A stretch of 64,000 bases of DNA, taken from the NCBI GenBank assembly GCA_029582265.1, contig CM055816.1, forward strand, positions 6,434,913 to 6,498,912. Direction: 5' to 3'. Every line of letters starts with the position of its first letter. Position 1 is the first letter of the stretch. This stretch comes from Zoroaster sp. YZ-2022 (Eukaryota > Echinodermata > Asteroidea > Forcipulatida > Zoroasteridae). Below the pieces are notes generated by a model, which saw only the letters and a list, made by a program, of their open reading frames with translations, did not search any database and was not told where the DNA came from. Positions 1 through 12,179 of the stretch are shown here, in pieces. A program made the translations under genes and the position numbers.

Positions 1-1320
1 CTTGCCCTTTTCATTTTGTTTATGGAAAAACCTTTCAATTCTAGATTTAAATGAAGCCAGCATTGGTATTTAAGTCTTGTATTAAGTCTTGTATAAAAAT
101 TAATTTAATTGATGGAATTGTTTATACTGAGAGTGATCTTTATTTATAATATACTACTTTCAGGTTAAGTTTATAAAACAATATAATGATAAATTGACAA
201 TGATAGTGATGTAATCGACATCCCTTTATATTGTGACATGCTTATAAATAGTCTTTGTTTTCACCTAATCTGCAAATAATTAAAAAATAATTTATAAAAT
301 TTGAAAACAAATTTACATTGATTTTACATTTTCAAGGTTGTACACATGATTAAAAATGTTTTGTACCTGCATCCATACTACAGAATTACAACCAAAGATT
401 AGATGCCATTTTACATATTTTTAGACATTGAAATAATCAAAGAGTTGTATGGGTGCTTGTAAATTGCTAATAAAACAATGAAATACAGATTTATTTAACT
501 GTCTGTTGGGTTTATGATTTGACTTTTGTGGTTCCACATTTCCTCCCCACAATCAATTGAAACCACTTTGTTGACCTGTTTAACCTACTTGTAAACAATC
601 TAGAATTGATGTTCATATATCCACACATGTAACAAGTGAAATGACTTCAGTGTAAATGAACCCAACCATGATCATTTGTTGACAAGAAAACGGAAACAAT
701 CTGCATTTATAATAAATGTACGCCCAGTATGTACGATTTAGTGACAGTTCAGAATGGGTGACATTCAGGGTTGTCATTGACCTCGGTAATTTTTGGAATA
801 AATGCCTGCCCCTCCCAAGTTCTTGGTGACAATGCCACTGGTGATGAACCGACACATTTGTTTTCTAAAATTCTCGTCTATCATTGCAGCACTATAGAAT
901 CCAAGAACTAGGAAGGAGGGGCAAACAAGCAATACAAGTATAAGAGGCCCATATTACCAATTCCATTGACTGACGACTAGTGCTTCATTATGTCAAAAAT
1001 TGCCATAACCTTCCGGCTTAACAATTGAATTTTCCTATCCTTATTTATATTGTAAATACATTTTGGTGACAAATGTTCATATTTTGTTAAGGAAAGTGTT
1101 TTACTGTCCAAAGTATGTTCACGTAACTAACGTTAGTTAAACAGGCTCAATGCATTATGCAACGACGAACTCTGTACGTTAACGTTAGCCACAATCAACA
1201 AACACTTAAAAATAGCTTTTTGTAAAAAAACACGAAGATAAATACAGGAAATCCCTTTAAAAATTAAATTCAAGATACCACTCTTTATGACTGTGTTGTT
1301 ATCCATTTTACACGAAATCA
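1..1320. repeat. Dispersed repeat family D, copy 1
   Basis: Positions 1-1000 read in direct orientation against 27645-28690 with many small indels, and 1030-1320 reads against 9820-10115. Shared landmarks include the opening run near position 10, the phrase around 'acatttgttttctaaaattct' halves near 860, and a TAACGTTA-rich patch near 1130-1190. No coding frame survives across the copies; short open frames here are not conserved between them. The family is at least 1.3 kb long, and its class (degenerate DNA element, LINE tail, or old segmental duplication) cannot be told. It may continue left of the window. Confidence 0.7.
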
Positions 1321-2217
1321 AGACCTATTTAAAAAAATTTCAAAAAGACACAATTTCGTAGAAAGATGACGATTCAGCAAGCTATTACGTCTGGGCACCA
1401 CACGCAAACAGCGTCGATATATACATGCTCCATTGTAACGATCTACCGATTCATGCAATTGAAACGTTACAGACTGGCTCCTACACGGAAGCATGTACGA
1501 TAAACGTTGACTTCGATTTAGACAGGGAAGGTCAAAGGGGGCCTCTTTGTAAATATTTTTGGACACTGTTGTTTAAACAGATATTCATTAGAAACTTTCC
1601 GAGTTTGAGGCCCAAACTCGAAATCACATCCTTTTCAATGCAAATTTTTAAGTGTGTTTACTGTGTCAATAAACTTATCAGATTAGATAGCTAATCCCTG
1701 CGGTAACTGAAATGTACACCGGTTGGCTGTGAGTTTGCAGAGAAAATCACATAGAAGGCATTAGTTTTCGGATTCCATTCTTGTATTTTCATTCTTTGAC
1801 AAAAGTTATCATAGTTTCATTGTTTAATCCTGAAAAAGGACCAAGTATGAGCTGAGAACGATGGCACACGGTAACTCAACGGCTGTGAAAATGCCAGCGT
1901 TGCGTGCGAATGGATATTACTAAGGTTGATGCTTACTTATTAGGGTTTTGCAATAATGAGTCTAATATTTAAAAAATCGATTCTAGTCGTCAATAAAGGT
2001 CGTTGGGTATATTTATTTATGTTGGTCATATAGTTTTAACGAAGTTGAACGAAAATAGTGAGCAACATTGTCCTACTTTTTCAGGCGTAGGTTTTAAATA
2101 TGCCTGCGTACGCACCACACTCAACAGCGAGCATAGGCATGGTAGGTGATTTAACTGCGTGCAATAGCTCACACATGGCGCTGTAGCAAAATAGGCCAAA
2201 GCGTTTATTGTTTTGAT
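1321..2217. other. No recognisable feature
   Basis: AT-rich sequence with only short open frames on both strands, none coding-like. No repeat partner was found inside the window. Confidence 0.5.
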
Positions 2218-2305
2218 CGGTGGGGCAGGGACGGATTAACCTCCACTAGGGCCCCTGGGCCGATCATTTTCAAGGCCCCTGAGGCCCCTCCTCAATGGGA
2301 CCTTA

Positions 2306-2368
2306 GTGGGCCCTTTGAGGACCACTGCTTCAATAGTATGGTGGAGCAGTGGTCCTCAAAGGGCCCAC
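2306..2368. repeat. Perfect 24-bp hairpin inside the hAT-like element
   Basis: Arms 2306-2329 and 2345-2368 are exact reverse complements around a 15-base loop. A third, slightly altered copy of the arm lies near 2590-2613. Confidence 0.85.
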
Positions 2369-2559
2369 TTTGACCCCCAGCCTGAGGGCCCCAGCCCCAG
2401 GAGCCTGGCAGTGTTGAGGCTCAGACCCAGCGAGAACCACTACTGTACAGGAGGAGGGCGGACCCACACATTTGATATTTGATTAACCTATACATTTCAT
2501 TTTAGGCCTGTGTCCCAGTTCCCCCTAAGGGCCTGTGAGAGACAAGGGCCCCTGTTAGC

Positions 2560-2588
2560 CACCGTACAAAGCTGGGCTTTGTACGGTG
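2560..2588. repeat. Perfect 12-bp hairpin
   Basis: CACCGTACAAAG at 2560-2571 pairs with CTTTGTACGGTG at 2577-2588 across a 5-base loop. It lies in the same GC-rich element. Confidence 0.85.
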
Positions 2589-2979
2589 TAGCAGTGGTCC
2601 TCAAAGGGGCCCACTTTAAGGGGTACCCAGCAGGGACCTCCAGCCTGTGGGGGGCCTGAGGTTGGGCCCAGGAGCCCTTGTCAGGGCCTCAAACCCAGTA
2701 CCGCCTGCGGTCCAGTTTCCCCGAAGGGCCCTGAGAGCCAGGCCCTGGCCCGGCCCCACCGGCCCAATGGCTAATCTGGCCCTGGTGGGGACGGGGTACG
2801 CGGCGGATCACAATTTTTCTGCAATTCAAAATTGCCATCCTCAAAAATTTCCTTTTCTTTTGACGATTCCTCTTTTGAATCAAATTACAACAAACAAATT
2901 TCATTGAAAATCATTGCGACAATGGCGATTTCGGAATGCAGAAAAAATTCCTGGCGGGATTGTAATCATCCATTATTTC

Positions 2980-5210
2980 GCAAGTGCGTTGATATGACAT
3001 GGGTTTGAAAAGCATTGCTTTTGCGCTTTGCTAATTCATTGTGCACCATAGTACTTGGTTGAGGGTTAGACAAGACGTCCTGGTCAGGTTTTCACGGGGC
3101 CGCAAATTTTTTCTACGTGTCGTTAGCTTTGAAATCATGTTAAGACAGGCGCTGGACAATAATGGTTTGGTATATTAAAAAATACTGTGGCCCCGTTTTT
3201 TTTCCTTTTCAGAAGTCCGAATTGTTATTGTCGTAATGATATCTAATGGGATAAGTTTCCTATTAGATATCACTAGGACAGTGGCAATTTCTGGGACATC
3301 TCTGAAAACATCGGAGTGTTGCCGATTAAAAATCACAGAAATAGTTCACAAATGTGTGTTTTATTTATTTTTATTTTTTTAACTGAATGGTAAAGGAGTC
3401 TTAAACGAGTGTCAATTCACATTATCGTAGGAAAAAATCAGGGTCGTATTTGCAAGTTGAGTGTAAAAAACATGAAAAATACCTGTAGCGACCGTTATCC
3501 CGTTTTTTATTTTCTAGGGAAACTGCCGGAACCGCTGGGTAAAAAAATACCAGGCCCAGCCACGCTGAGAAATAATATTCCCGGTCTAAATTGCCGCCCG
3601 ACCAGCACAGCGAAACTCTTCGACGTGTTGAACCATGGGGGAAACGATGCGGCGCTCCCGATGTTTCTTTTTATTTCATGTAAATAACAAACGACTTATT
3701 TAGGCAAATGCTTATACAGTACTTCTAATAATAATCATAGGCTATGCAAAATGGATCTTTGAATCCCGTTTTCGTTGTCGAAAACCATGTTATGGCGGCT
3801 GTTTAATGGACCATGGTATTTATTAGCAGGGGCGGATCCTGCAACAAAATTGCAGGTAGGGGTCCGGCCACAATTTGTTTTGTTTTTATTAATGTCCGAT
3901 AGTACCCTGCAGAATGTCAGTTTTAATGTTCACTTTAATATTGTTACATATATTTTTTGTCAGAACGAGGATTCCCCCTAACCAGTTCGACAAACAACGC
4001 GTGCGTCTTTTTGAGGCATTCTCTCCATGGAAAGTCCTTTGTTGAAGCTTGCTTTTGAACACACGTTGCTACTGTAAAGGGCAATAAACTTTGAAGACGT
4101 GCCTTTTGCTTGATTAGGTTGCAGCCCTCCAACATAATAATAGTGTTCTTTCATTAGTAATTGGCTTATTTACAGCCAAAGCATCCTATTCAGTCTGCTA
4201 TGTAATAGTATTCAATGGTCTATTAAAAATCGGTGAGTCAAACTTACCTCCTGGACACTCTATTGTTCAATTCATTGGCTAACTCTGCTAAAGCATCCTG
4301 TTTACTTTTGAAGGTCTTTGAAGTTTCTGGGACATCTCTGAAAGACATCGGAGTGTTGCCGATTAAAAAATTTCTTGAAAATAGTTCACAAACGTTTTTT
4401 ATATATTTTTAAAATTTTGAATGGTAAAGGAGTCTTTAACTTGCATTGTCAATTCACATTTCTCTGGAATTACTCAATGAGTACGTCATCGGTCATGACT
4501 GTCTCCGATTGCACTTCTGATAATAAAAAAAAAAAATCGACAATAAAAAACCTGGAATGTTTTTGGGACCGATTCTTAAAATGAATGCTGGGGCTTTTTA
4601 CTTATTTATCGCAAGTTCTTTGATATGACAGGTTTTGAAAAGCGTTTGCACCATGGTTATTAATGATTACTTGGTTGAGGTTATGACAAGACGTCCTGGT
4701 CTATGTTTTCGCACTGGGGCCACAGTATTTGGTTTTTCATATACCAAACCATTTTTTGTAACCCAGCGATCTGTCTTGCCCATCTTACAAGTCAGGCAAG
4801 ACATGAATTTTTAAGCTAACGACCGTAGAAAAACATCATGGTCGTATTTGCAAGTTGAGTGTAAATTACGATGCAAAATACCATGTAGCGACCGTACGGT
4901 TATCCCGTTTTTAAAAATTTTCTATACTGAAACTGCCGGATCCGCTGGGTAAAAAAAATACCAGGCCCAGCCCCGCTGAGAAATATATTCCCGGCCTCCG
5001 CCCGACCAGCACAGCGAAACTCTTCGACGTGTGCTGGAAACCATGGGGTAAAAACGCGCGCCCCGATGTTTGTTTAATTTTTATTTCACTTAGGTTTAAA
5101 ATAGTTCTATCATTGCCAAATGTCATAGGCTACAAACTTAGATTTTGAATCCTCGTTTCGTTGTCACAAACCATAAATTATTGCGGCTGTTTAGATGGAA
5201 TATGAGTCGG
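2980..5210. repeat. Rearranged direct duplication (family E, two copies)
   Basis: Blocks of 2980-3840 recur in 4320-5210. The block around 3290-3410 matches 4325-4450, the block around 2985-3090 matches 4615-4700, and the block 3425-3640 (ending in a stretch about AAACTCTTCGACGTG) matches 4835-5045. Block order differs between the copies, and one block is inverted (see findings). Between the copies, 3850-4320 holds nothing recognisable. Confidence 0.75.
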
Positions 5211-5555
5211 GTCCAATAATTTTTGAAGGGGGTGTAAATTTTTATGTACGATAATAACCCCTAAGAATGAACTTGAAAAGATTTTAAACCACCCACCATA
5301 ATAATACAAAAATGTGCCTCAACCCTTGGACTAATACATGCACTAGGAAATAAATACAGTGGCTTGTGCTGGTAGATCAGTCTTCACGCTTCAGTGGTTA
5401 AAAAGTAGTATACCGGCTACATATCATACCTGTCACTCTGTAGATAAAGGGATTAAAAGCCACTGTTTGTCCAAGCAGATAAGAGGTGTGGAGTTGGTAA
5501 ACATGAAAAGGATGTGTGATACTGGATTTTTCTTTCTAATGGAGGATTCCTGTAA
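5211..5555. other. No recognisable feature
   Basis: Only short open frames, none coding-like. The sequence leads into the satellite array. Confidence 0.4.
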
Positions 5556-5559
5556 TGAA

Positions 5560-7025
5560 AGATCAGTACAATGGTGCAAAACAATTTCAATTTACCTCTT
5601 GTGGTTGATGAGATATGATTTTTTCAAATATTAAACTTTGACTTCCGGTTTGGACAGGAAGTACAAGGTCAAATTAAGGTCACCTTTTTGTAATATTTTT
5701 GACAATTAACGATCTGTACCAATGGTACAAAATTTTTAATTTACCTCTCTTGTAGTTGTTGAGATATGATCTTTTAAATATTAAACTTTTGACTTCGGTT
5801 TGGACAGGAAGTAAAGGTCAAGTGGGGTCATCTTTCTGTAAATATTTTTTTGACAATTAACGATCTGTACAATGGTGAATTTTAAAATTGTGAATTTCTT
5901 ACCTCTTGTGGTTGTTGAGATATGATTTTTTAAATATTAAACTTACACTTCCGTTTTGGGACAGGAAGTAAAAAGGTCAAAAATGGGGTCACCTTTTGTA
6001 AATATTTCTGTAAATATTTTTTGACACCAACGATCTATACAATGGTACAAAATTGTAAATTTTCCCCTCTTGGGGTTATTGAGATATGATTTTTTAAATA
6101 TTAAATTGCACTTCGTTTGGACAGGAAGTAGCGTCGCACAATACCTTTTTGTAAATATTTTTGACAATTAACGATCTGTACAATGGTACAAAATTGTGAC
6201 TTCCTCTGTGGTTATTGAGATGATTTTTAAATATTAAAATTACCTCCTGTTTGGGTCATGTCAAAATGGGGTCCTGCTTTTGTAAATATTTTTTTGACAA
6301 TTAACGATCTGTACAATGGTACAACAATTTTTGAATTTACCTCTTGTGGTTGTTGAGATATGATTTTTTAAATATTAAACTTTGATTTATCGTGTTCGAT
6401 ATCTGATGACCTAATCATGACGTCACAAAATTTGTTTCATCTACGTGTTAAGTTCTAAGTATATGCCATGCAGTTTCAAGTTCATGTGAAGTTTGCAAGT
6501 ATGTGTTTTTTTAGTAGACAATCTATCAGGAGAGAAGAAGGAAAAGAAAAAGAAAAACGAACAAATAACAATAGGTGTTTCAGGTGCATACCCGAACACT
6601 AACTAAGCAAGGTAAATCTAACTTGCTTCAACATAAACAGCAATGACAACGAATACAACTAACAGCACAATCTAACTTGCTTCAACATATTAAAATAGGA
6701 ATGATAACGAGTGCAAGTACCTTCTAGACTTAAGTGTTTATTATGACAACACGTGGTGTTCGGATTTTGTCATATGACAAACACGTAGGTGTTCGGATTT
6801 TGTCAGGGCAGTGATGATGATGACGTCAGAATGTTTTGTAAATATTTTTCGACAATTAACAATCCTATACAATGGTACAATAAATGTCAATTTTACCTCT
6901 CTGTGGTTGTTGAGATATGATTTTTATTAATATTAAACTTTGACTCTTCCGGTTTTGGACAGGAAGTAAGGTCAAATTAGGGTCATCTTTCGTAAATATT
7001 TTTGGACAATTAACGATCTGTACGA
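5560..7025. repeat. Degenerate satellite, ~135-165-bp unit, interrupted
   Basis: About six head-to-tail units lie at 5560-6380 and one more at 6833-7025. Each unit carries ACGATCTGTACAATGG, then TTACCTCTTGTGGTTGTTGAGATATG split across the unit, then TTTGGACAGGAAGT. Unit starts recur near 5713, 5862, 6030, 6172 and 6305. The array is split by 6385-6830, which contains a separate dispersed repeat. Confidence 0.85.
6390..6610. repeat. Dispersed repeat with hairpin tail (copy 1)
   Basis: The segment matches 10540-10770. It runs from a 'catctacgtg' block, through a purine-rich AGAAGAAGG/AAAGAAAA tract, to an imperfect hairpin made of GGTGTT and AACACC-type arms near 6580-6605. No protein is encoded. 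The hairpin followed by CTAA is mildly reminiscent of a Helitron 3' end but does not meet the full rule. Confidence 0.6.
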
Positions 7026-7254
7026 CGATGAGCGTTTGTCCTTTGGATGAATACAGAGCTGTTACGCTAATTATACGTTGTGTGGGAATTAAATATATAT
7101 CATCACAGTTTTATCATTACACTTTTTGGCCCCGAGGTGGTGTGTGTGGTCTTGTACAATACAATGACAAATTCGATCCAAAGTGTTATAATATTTAAAT
7201 GTTTGGTTCAGTTTTTAAAACAAATACTTATAGGGAAGAGAAGGGCAGCAACTT

Positions 7255-9000
7255 TAATATAATTTGAAGGATAACTGTAAAATAAAAAAGAAACAAAACA
7301 ATACTGAACATGATCTCAGGATTGTTACATGTTTATATTATGTGTCATTAACTGTTGAAAATACATTTTCATAAATAGTAATGTATTAAAGCGTTATTGT
7401 TTAAAGGTGGCAATATCTTCACGATCAACAGGGCTTGGAATCAGAGTTCAGTTAGTTTAACTCAGTGACTGAAAATAATACTCACATGATAAGGTCATAT
7501 TTATGTTGCCAAAGCTGCATAAATGAGCCAGTAATTTTAGTCACTATGTTCGTCTTAAACTGGGACACCAATCAGCATGGCCCGTTTGTAGAAAATATGC
7601 TCTGATCATTGATGATACTGTCTGTTTAACCAATTGTGTTTATGGGATTGATGTGGTCAGTACTATCCCAATGCGAGCATATACAAATACATAGGAACTT
7701 TAATTGGGTGATCTGTAAAAAGGTATTCCAAGGCTGACACACCCATGCAATGAAGATTGGTATTGGGGGTATACATTATGTTATATATGGCCCAACTGCC
7801 AGTGATTCACTGTCGGCAATATACATTTTATTAGATCACCAACAGACATTTGCTTAATAATTACATTTGTTGAGGATGTTTATGCGTCCAGTCAAAAAAT
7901 ATATACAAATTCCTCAGTACTATTTTGTTCTAACATGTATTAAAGAAATTCCTCAGAAAAGACCTAGATGTGTCTTGAGGTCCTGAAAAAACCAAAAGAT
8001 TCCCTTGAGGGTCAAGACTGCACAGATAGGAATAGGATAAGTCCATATGAAATTATTTGAATAATACGTTAACTCCTTTTGATGAATGGATAAACTTCAA
8101 ATACTGGGCCATTGACTGGATCAAGTTACACAGACTCTAACACACCTTGCTAGTGCAGTACAACAAATGGGATATCGTTGATCTCTGAAATATAAAACGA
8201 ATCATGTAAAACAATATTAAATGTGTTTCAAAGAGGGACGAAGAAGAATAATGGGTCATGCTAACAAAGACACACACACATTAGAACCCCCTATACATAT
8301 ATGTTATTATCGGAGATGATGGATTGATGTAACTTCAGAAAAATGATCCCTTCAGAACAATGCCTTTAAGTTAGGGTTTTACAATGGAGATAGGAACTAC
8401 ATGTGACGTCTTCCTTCCTCCATGATGTGACCGTTTCATTATCTCAATAAAGGTGCTGATATTTGTTTCTGGTCTACTTTAGTGAAAAAATTTAAATGCT
8501 AGTATAAAGTAGAAGCTGCAATGCAGCCATCACCACACAGGACATAATTACTACTATTATGCGATGAGGAAACTACAGACACTATAGTGTAGCTAAATTT
8601 AACTTGTATTATTGCTTTTACCAACGCGCGTACTCCAATCGGATGTCAATCCAGTACGCATGCCAGTAAATATTCGATTAATAAATATTTTTTTGTTGGC
8701 CAAAATAAGTGTGAATTGGTAAGCAAAGTACGAGCACGCATACAGTTGACCTCTTTCACTTCAGGCGCGGCACAGATACCATTACCAATAATTAAGGTTT
8801 TAACGTTAACCATGGTTTTGTGTAATCAATATCTATATAAGTAAAATTATATACTAAAACATGAAATACATCTATAATAAATGTGAAAGTTTATACCTGC
8901 TTCAAACGAAACCAAGTAATAGAAGACCACTTCCATTAATTGTTGCACGGATTCTCAAATGATCTGTTAACGTAAGACGTTAAACCCATACCATCGTGTA
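7255..9000. repeat. Repeat family R, truncated copy R1
   Basis: 7255-8170 is colinear with 37310-38150. 8180-8600 is colinear with 43230-43560 and 33950-34270. 8780-8960 is colinear with 46795-46950. R1 therefore follows the order of the long R2 copy but lacks the 5 kb at 38150-43190 and both termini rich in GGGTCAA. No coding frame is preserved. It is probably an old internally deleted copy of the same transposon. Confidence 0.7.
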
Positions 9001-9149
9001 GCCTACAAACTGAAAAGAAGATTGAAATTCGCGAACAGTTACGATACTGCATTTGGATGTGGTGTTAATTATCTCGCCGTTGTCCCGGGGTGCTGTGAAA
9101 CTGGGAACTTAGTTGGCCCTGAGCCATGATACATCAGAGTCAACATGCT

Positions 9150-9385
9150 GTAAAAAATAATAGGAAAGTTTTATAAGTATACATGGATCAAAAATAAAGT
9201 ATTTAAAAATTTCAGAGGAAGTTCTAATTTATGTAGATGAGGAAAATAATACATCTGATATGAACATACTGCTGTACAAAATAGTAGGAAGGTTTTACAA
9301 GAGTACATGTGACCAAGAATAAAGTATTTGAAAATTCAGAGAAGTTCTAATTTATATATGAATGGGGAAAATAGTATATAATTTT
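9150..9385. repeat. Two-unit tandem duplication, ~120 bp
   Basis: 9150-9262 and 9270-9385 share the order TAGGAA-GTTTTA, AATAAAGTATTT, AGTTCTAATTTAT, GAAAATA, with scattered differences. An open frame that starts just after, at 9362-9631, is not recognisable. Confidence 0.7.
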
Positions 9386-9819
9386 GGAGTAGCTGGACCA
9401 TTAAAATTGAAAAGGGCATTGGTTATTGTCAAATTGCACACACAATTATTCTTGACAATGTGTAATAAATTAAAGGAAATGTTCTTACATGAAACTCACA
9501 TCAAAGAGAAAGGTATGTTAAGGAAATTGCTGAGAGTCTCTCATAGTTTACATGAGAGGGCCTCCCTCAGGGAGCATGCAGGATCAATATTAACAAACTT
9601 AGTACAAGTACATGGAAGTATTGTGTCATGAATATTGTGCATTTTTCCCAGAAATAATTGTCTGTGTAAGTTGATTTGTATCTAAGAAGTGCAAAAAATT
9701 AAGGGAAAGTGCAGTAAACAATCACTACTTGACGTTAATTTGTGCAATAAACCGAAGATTTTTTGGAGAAAAATACAACACAAAATATGGCATGTACCCC
9801 AACTGAAAAATTCCCACAA
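9386..9819. other. No recognisable feature
   Basis: It contains an 89-codon open frame (9362-9631, plus strand) that begins inside the tandem duplication. It has no recognised motif and is probably chance. Confidence 0.35.
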
Positions 9820-10115
9820 CCCTTTTAAACAACTGAATTTCATCCTTATTTACATTCTAAATACATTTTAGTGACATCCGTTCATATTTTGTTAAAAAAG
9901 TGGTGAGTTACTTACTGTTCAAACTAACCAATGTACAGTATGTTCAAAACATAACTAACGTTAAGAACGTCAGGCACAATGCACTTGTAACCACATTAAC
10001 GTTACCAGCCAAACCAACGTTTAAAAATGGCTTTTCTTGTATAAAACACGAAGATAAACACAGGAAATCCTCTTACCAATTAAATTCAAGATACCTACCC
10101 TTTATGACTATGTTG
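9820..10115. repeat. Dispersed repeat family D, copy 2 (partial)
   Basis: It is colinear with 1020-1310, sharing the TTCATATTTTGTTAA block, ACTAACGTTA blocks, an AACACGAAGATAAA block and the AATTAAATTCAAGATACC block. Only the right part of the family is present. Confidence 0.7.
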
Positions 10116-10539
10116 GCTGAAGTAATGTTGGTTAAGTACGAGTTGCACGAGTTCATCAGTAATATCACATATTTACCCGTATTTTCATAAAAATACAATT
10201 TCTTTTCTGAGTAAATCTGTTTCTGCCGATTGAGGGCGACATACCCTTCCACCGGCGGCGCGGCCGAACTGTTTTATATGCCCCGCCCAGTCGATTGAGT
10301 ATTGCGGACGTAGGAAATAACAGAAATTGCGCGTACATTTCAAGAAAAGGTGTTTTTTTTTTTACAAAAAATGTCGTTTTTAAAGTACATAACAAATATC
10401 AAAAACTCAAACATATCCTCGTCTCTAATGTCACATATTTCTTACACTCTTTACACTCATGATAAACTACAAATTTTTCCCGACTAAATCAGCACTTTTA
10501 TTGATTTTTCAGATCCTCCCGATGATTTTTTAATGATTA

Positions 10540-10770
10540 AACTTGAAATTTATCAAAAATTGACATCTACGACCTACCGCGATATCACAAATTCTGCTTC
10601 CATCTACGTGCAGTTTCCCTAAGAAGCCAAGTTTGGAAGTCTATGTGAAGTTTGCAAGTTGTTTTTTTTTGTAGACAGTCTATCCGGAGAAGAAGAAGGG
10701 AAAAGAAAAGAAAAAAACGAACAAAAATAATAGGGTGTTTCTTTTGGGTACATACCCGAACACCTAACTA
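10540..10770. repeat. Dispersed repeat with hairpin tail (copy 2)
   Basis: Direct-orientation partner of 6390-6610. It includes the TTGTAGACAGTCTATCCGG block, the purine-rich tract and the terminal hairpin, which is followed by AACTAG. Confidence 0.6.
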
Positions 10771-12050
10771 GCAGCACAATCTAACCAAAATGTAAAATTG
10801 GGGGTTACCATACTAATCCAGCTAGAAAGAAAGTGCACCATTCACCCCAACATGTTTCCTATTGTGGAAATCAAAGATCTGCCTGTGGGGATCATTGGAA
10901 TGATGTAGGTGATACGTCAGGATATCAGGTATCTTTTTCTCCCCCTTCGTTTTCTTGGTATTAATTTTTCCCTTTGAACACAGCTACGTCCAGTTTCACC
11001 GGATCAACTGAATGCATTCACGAACTTCTTTGTCTGAATTTTATTGATGGGCAGGTAATAGCCCCACTTCGAAGTATTCAGAGTAAATTTTTTTAATCAT
11101 ATTTACATTTTTTTAAAAATATCAATAATTCATATTTATATTACACAATATCATGAATATTTATTAAAATCGATATTTGAAATATTACACATTGAGAACT
11201 ATTTATTCTCATTTTGTTAGAAAACCCCATCTGGTCAATTTCAGACAAAATACATATTATTTAAGACTGTAAACGGTATTTACAGGAAACATATTATTCT
11301 ACGAAATAAAAAAGACCTGAGAGTGTGAAAGAGGCATAATAATAATGTCACTAATAAAGAAAACTAATTTATGACGCACATTAATATTTAAGTGTATCAG
11401 TTATGTTTTTTGGATATTTGTTAAAAACCCGATATGTCAAATATTAAGTACACTGGAGAACTATCTATTTATGATTTGCCGATAAATAAACCCAATTTTT
11501 TTAAAAAAAATTTAATTATTTTGTTATAAGGAAAAATTTTTATTATTAACTGATTACAAAATTAAACCAAATTATATAAATTATTTCAGAGAAAACAACA
11601 ATTTAAGGGTACATTTAAAAAAACGTTGTTGACGGTAAAATTGTGAACAAGTTTTACCCAAACATTTCTCGTGGATTTTAGATTCCGACCATTTGGCTTA
11701 AACCTTCACAAGTTTAACTTTACCTGAACTATGGTTTGTAGAAACAAATCTCTATACCGACCATGGACCCACAGATAGCCTGGTTGAATCCCTTATCTTC
11801 TGAAAGATCCAAAACCCAAAAAAGCCACCTTTATTGAGGGTGAGTAATAAATTATATCTATTATTACATTAATAGCAGAATTTTGATTTCAGGTTTGCTG
11901 TTGTAGCCGTCAAAAAGTAACGCCTCTGAGCTCATATTGGGTATAATTACAAACACGTAATACACCAGCGGAATTATTATTTAACTTGCCACATTATGAG
12001 ATCGTAAGGCGCATACATATGAGTAAGACTAATTGCGGTGACACCAAGGT
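10771..12050. other. AT-rich stretch, nothing recognisable
   Basis: Very AT-rich, especially 11090-11600, with dense stops in all frames. No repeat partner was found in the window. Confidence 0.5.
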
Positions 12051-12059
12051 GAAATTCTC

Positions 12060-12150
12060 TATTGAGTAGTACTTGGTTCAAAAGAACTGGACGTTACAAC
12101 TCGACGTTTCGAACAGTACATGCTTCTGATCGCCTTCAGGAAGAATGCAT
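12060..12150 (-). mobile_element. Possible Penelope-like element 3' scrap
   Basis: On the minus strand this short block holds GAAACGTCGAGTTGTAACG preceded by a 'gatcagaagcatgtac' block. That wording is often seen at the 3' ends of Penelope-like elements. It is too short to assign firmly, and no reading frame is attached. Confidence 0.3.
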
Positions 12151-12179
12151 ATATGTTTGATTTAAGTGGTTACACCCAT

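Larger units (their letters stand above)
2219..2790. mobile_element. hAT-like non-autonomous element (MITE)
   Basis: The element spans about 2226-2783. It opens with CAGGGACGGATTAA and closes with the near-complement TAATCTGGCCCT, a terminus style common in hAT elements that start CAGGGCCGG. The repeat GGTGGGG stands on both sides (2219-2225 and 2784-2790), close to the 8-bp target duplication expected of hAT. The inside is much more GC-rich than its surroundings and holds internal hairpins. There is no transposase reading frame, so it would have depended on an enzyme supplied in trans. Class assignment rests on termini only. Confidence 0.55.

Noticed and set aside
5560..7025. CRISPR-like array
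   Set aside because: Units are long, degenerate and contiguous without unique spacers, and the window is eukaryotic.
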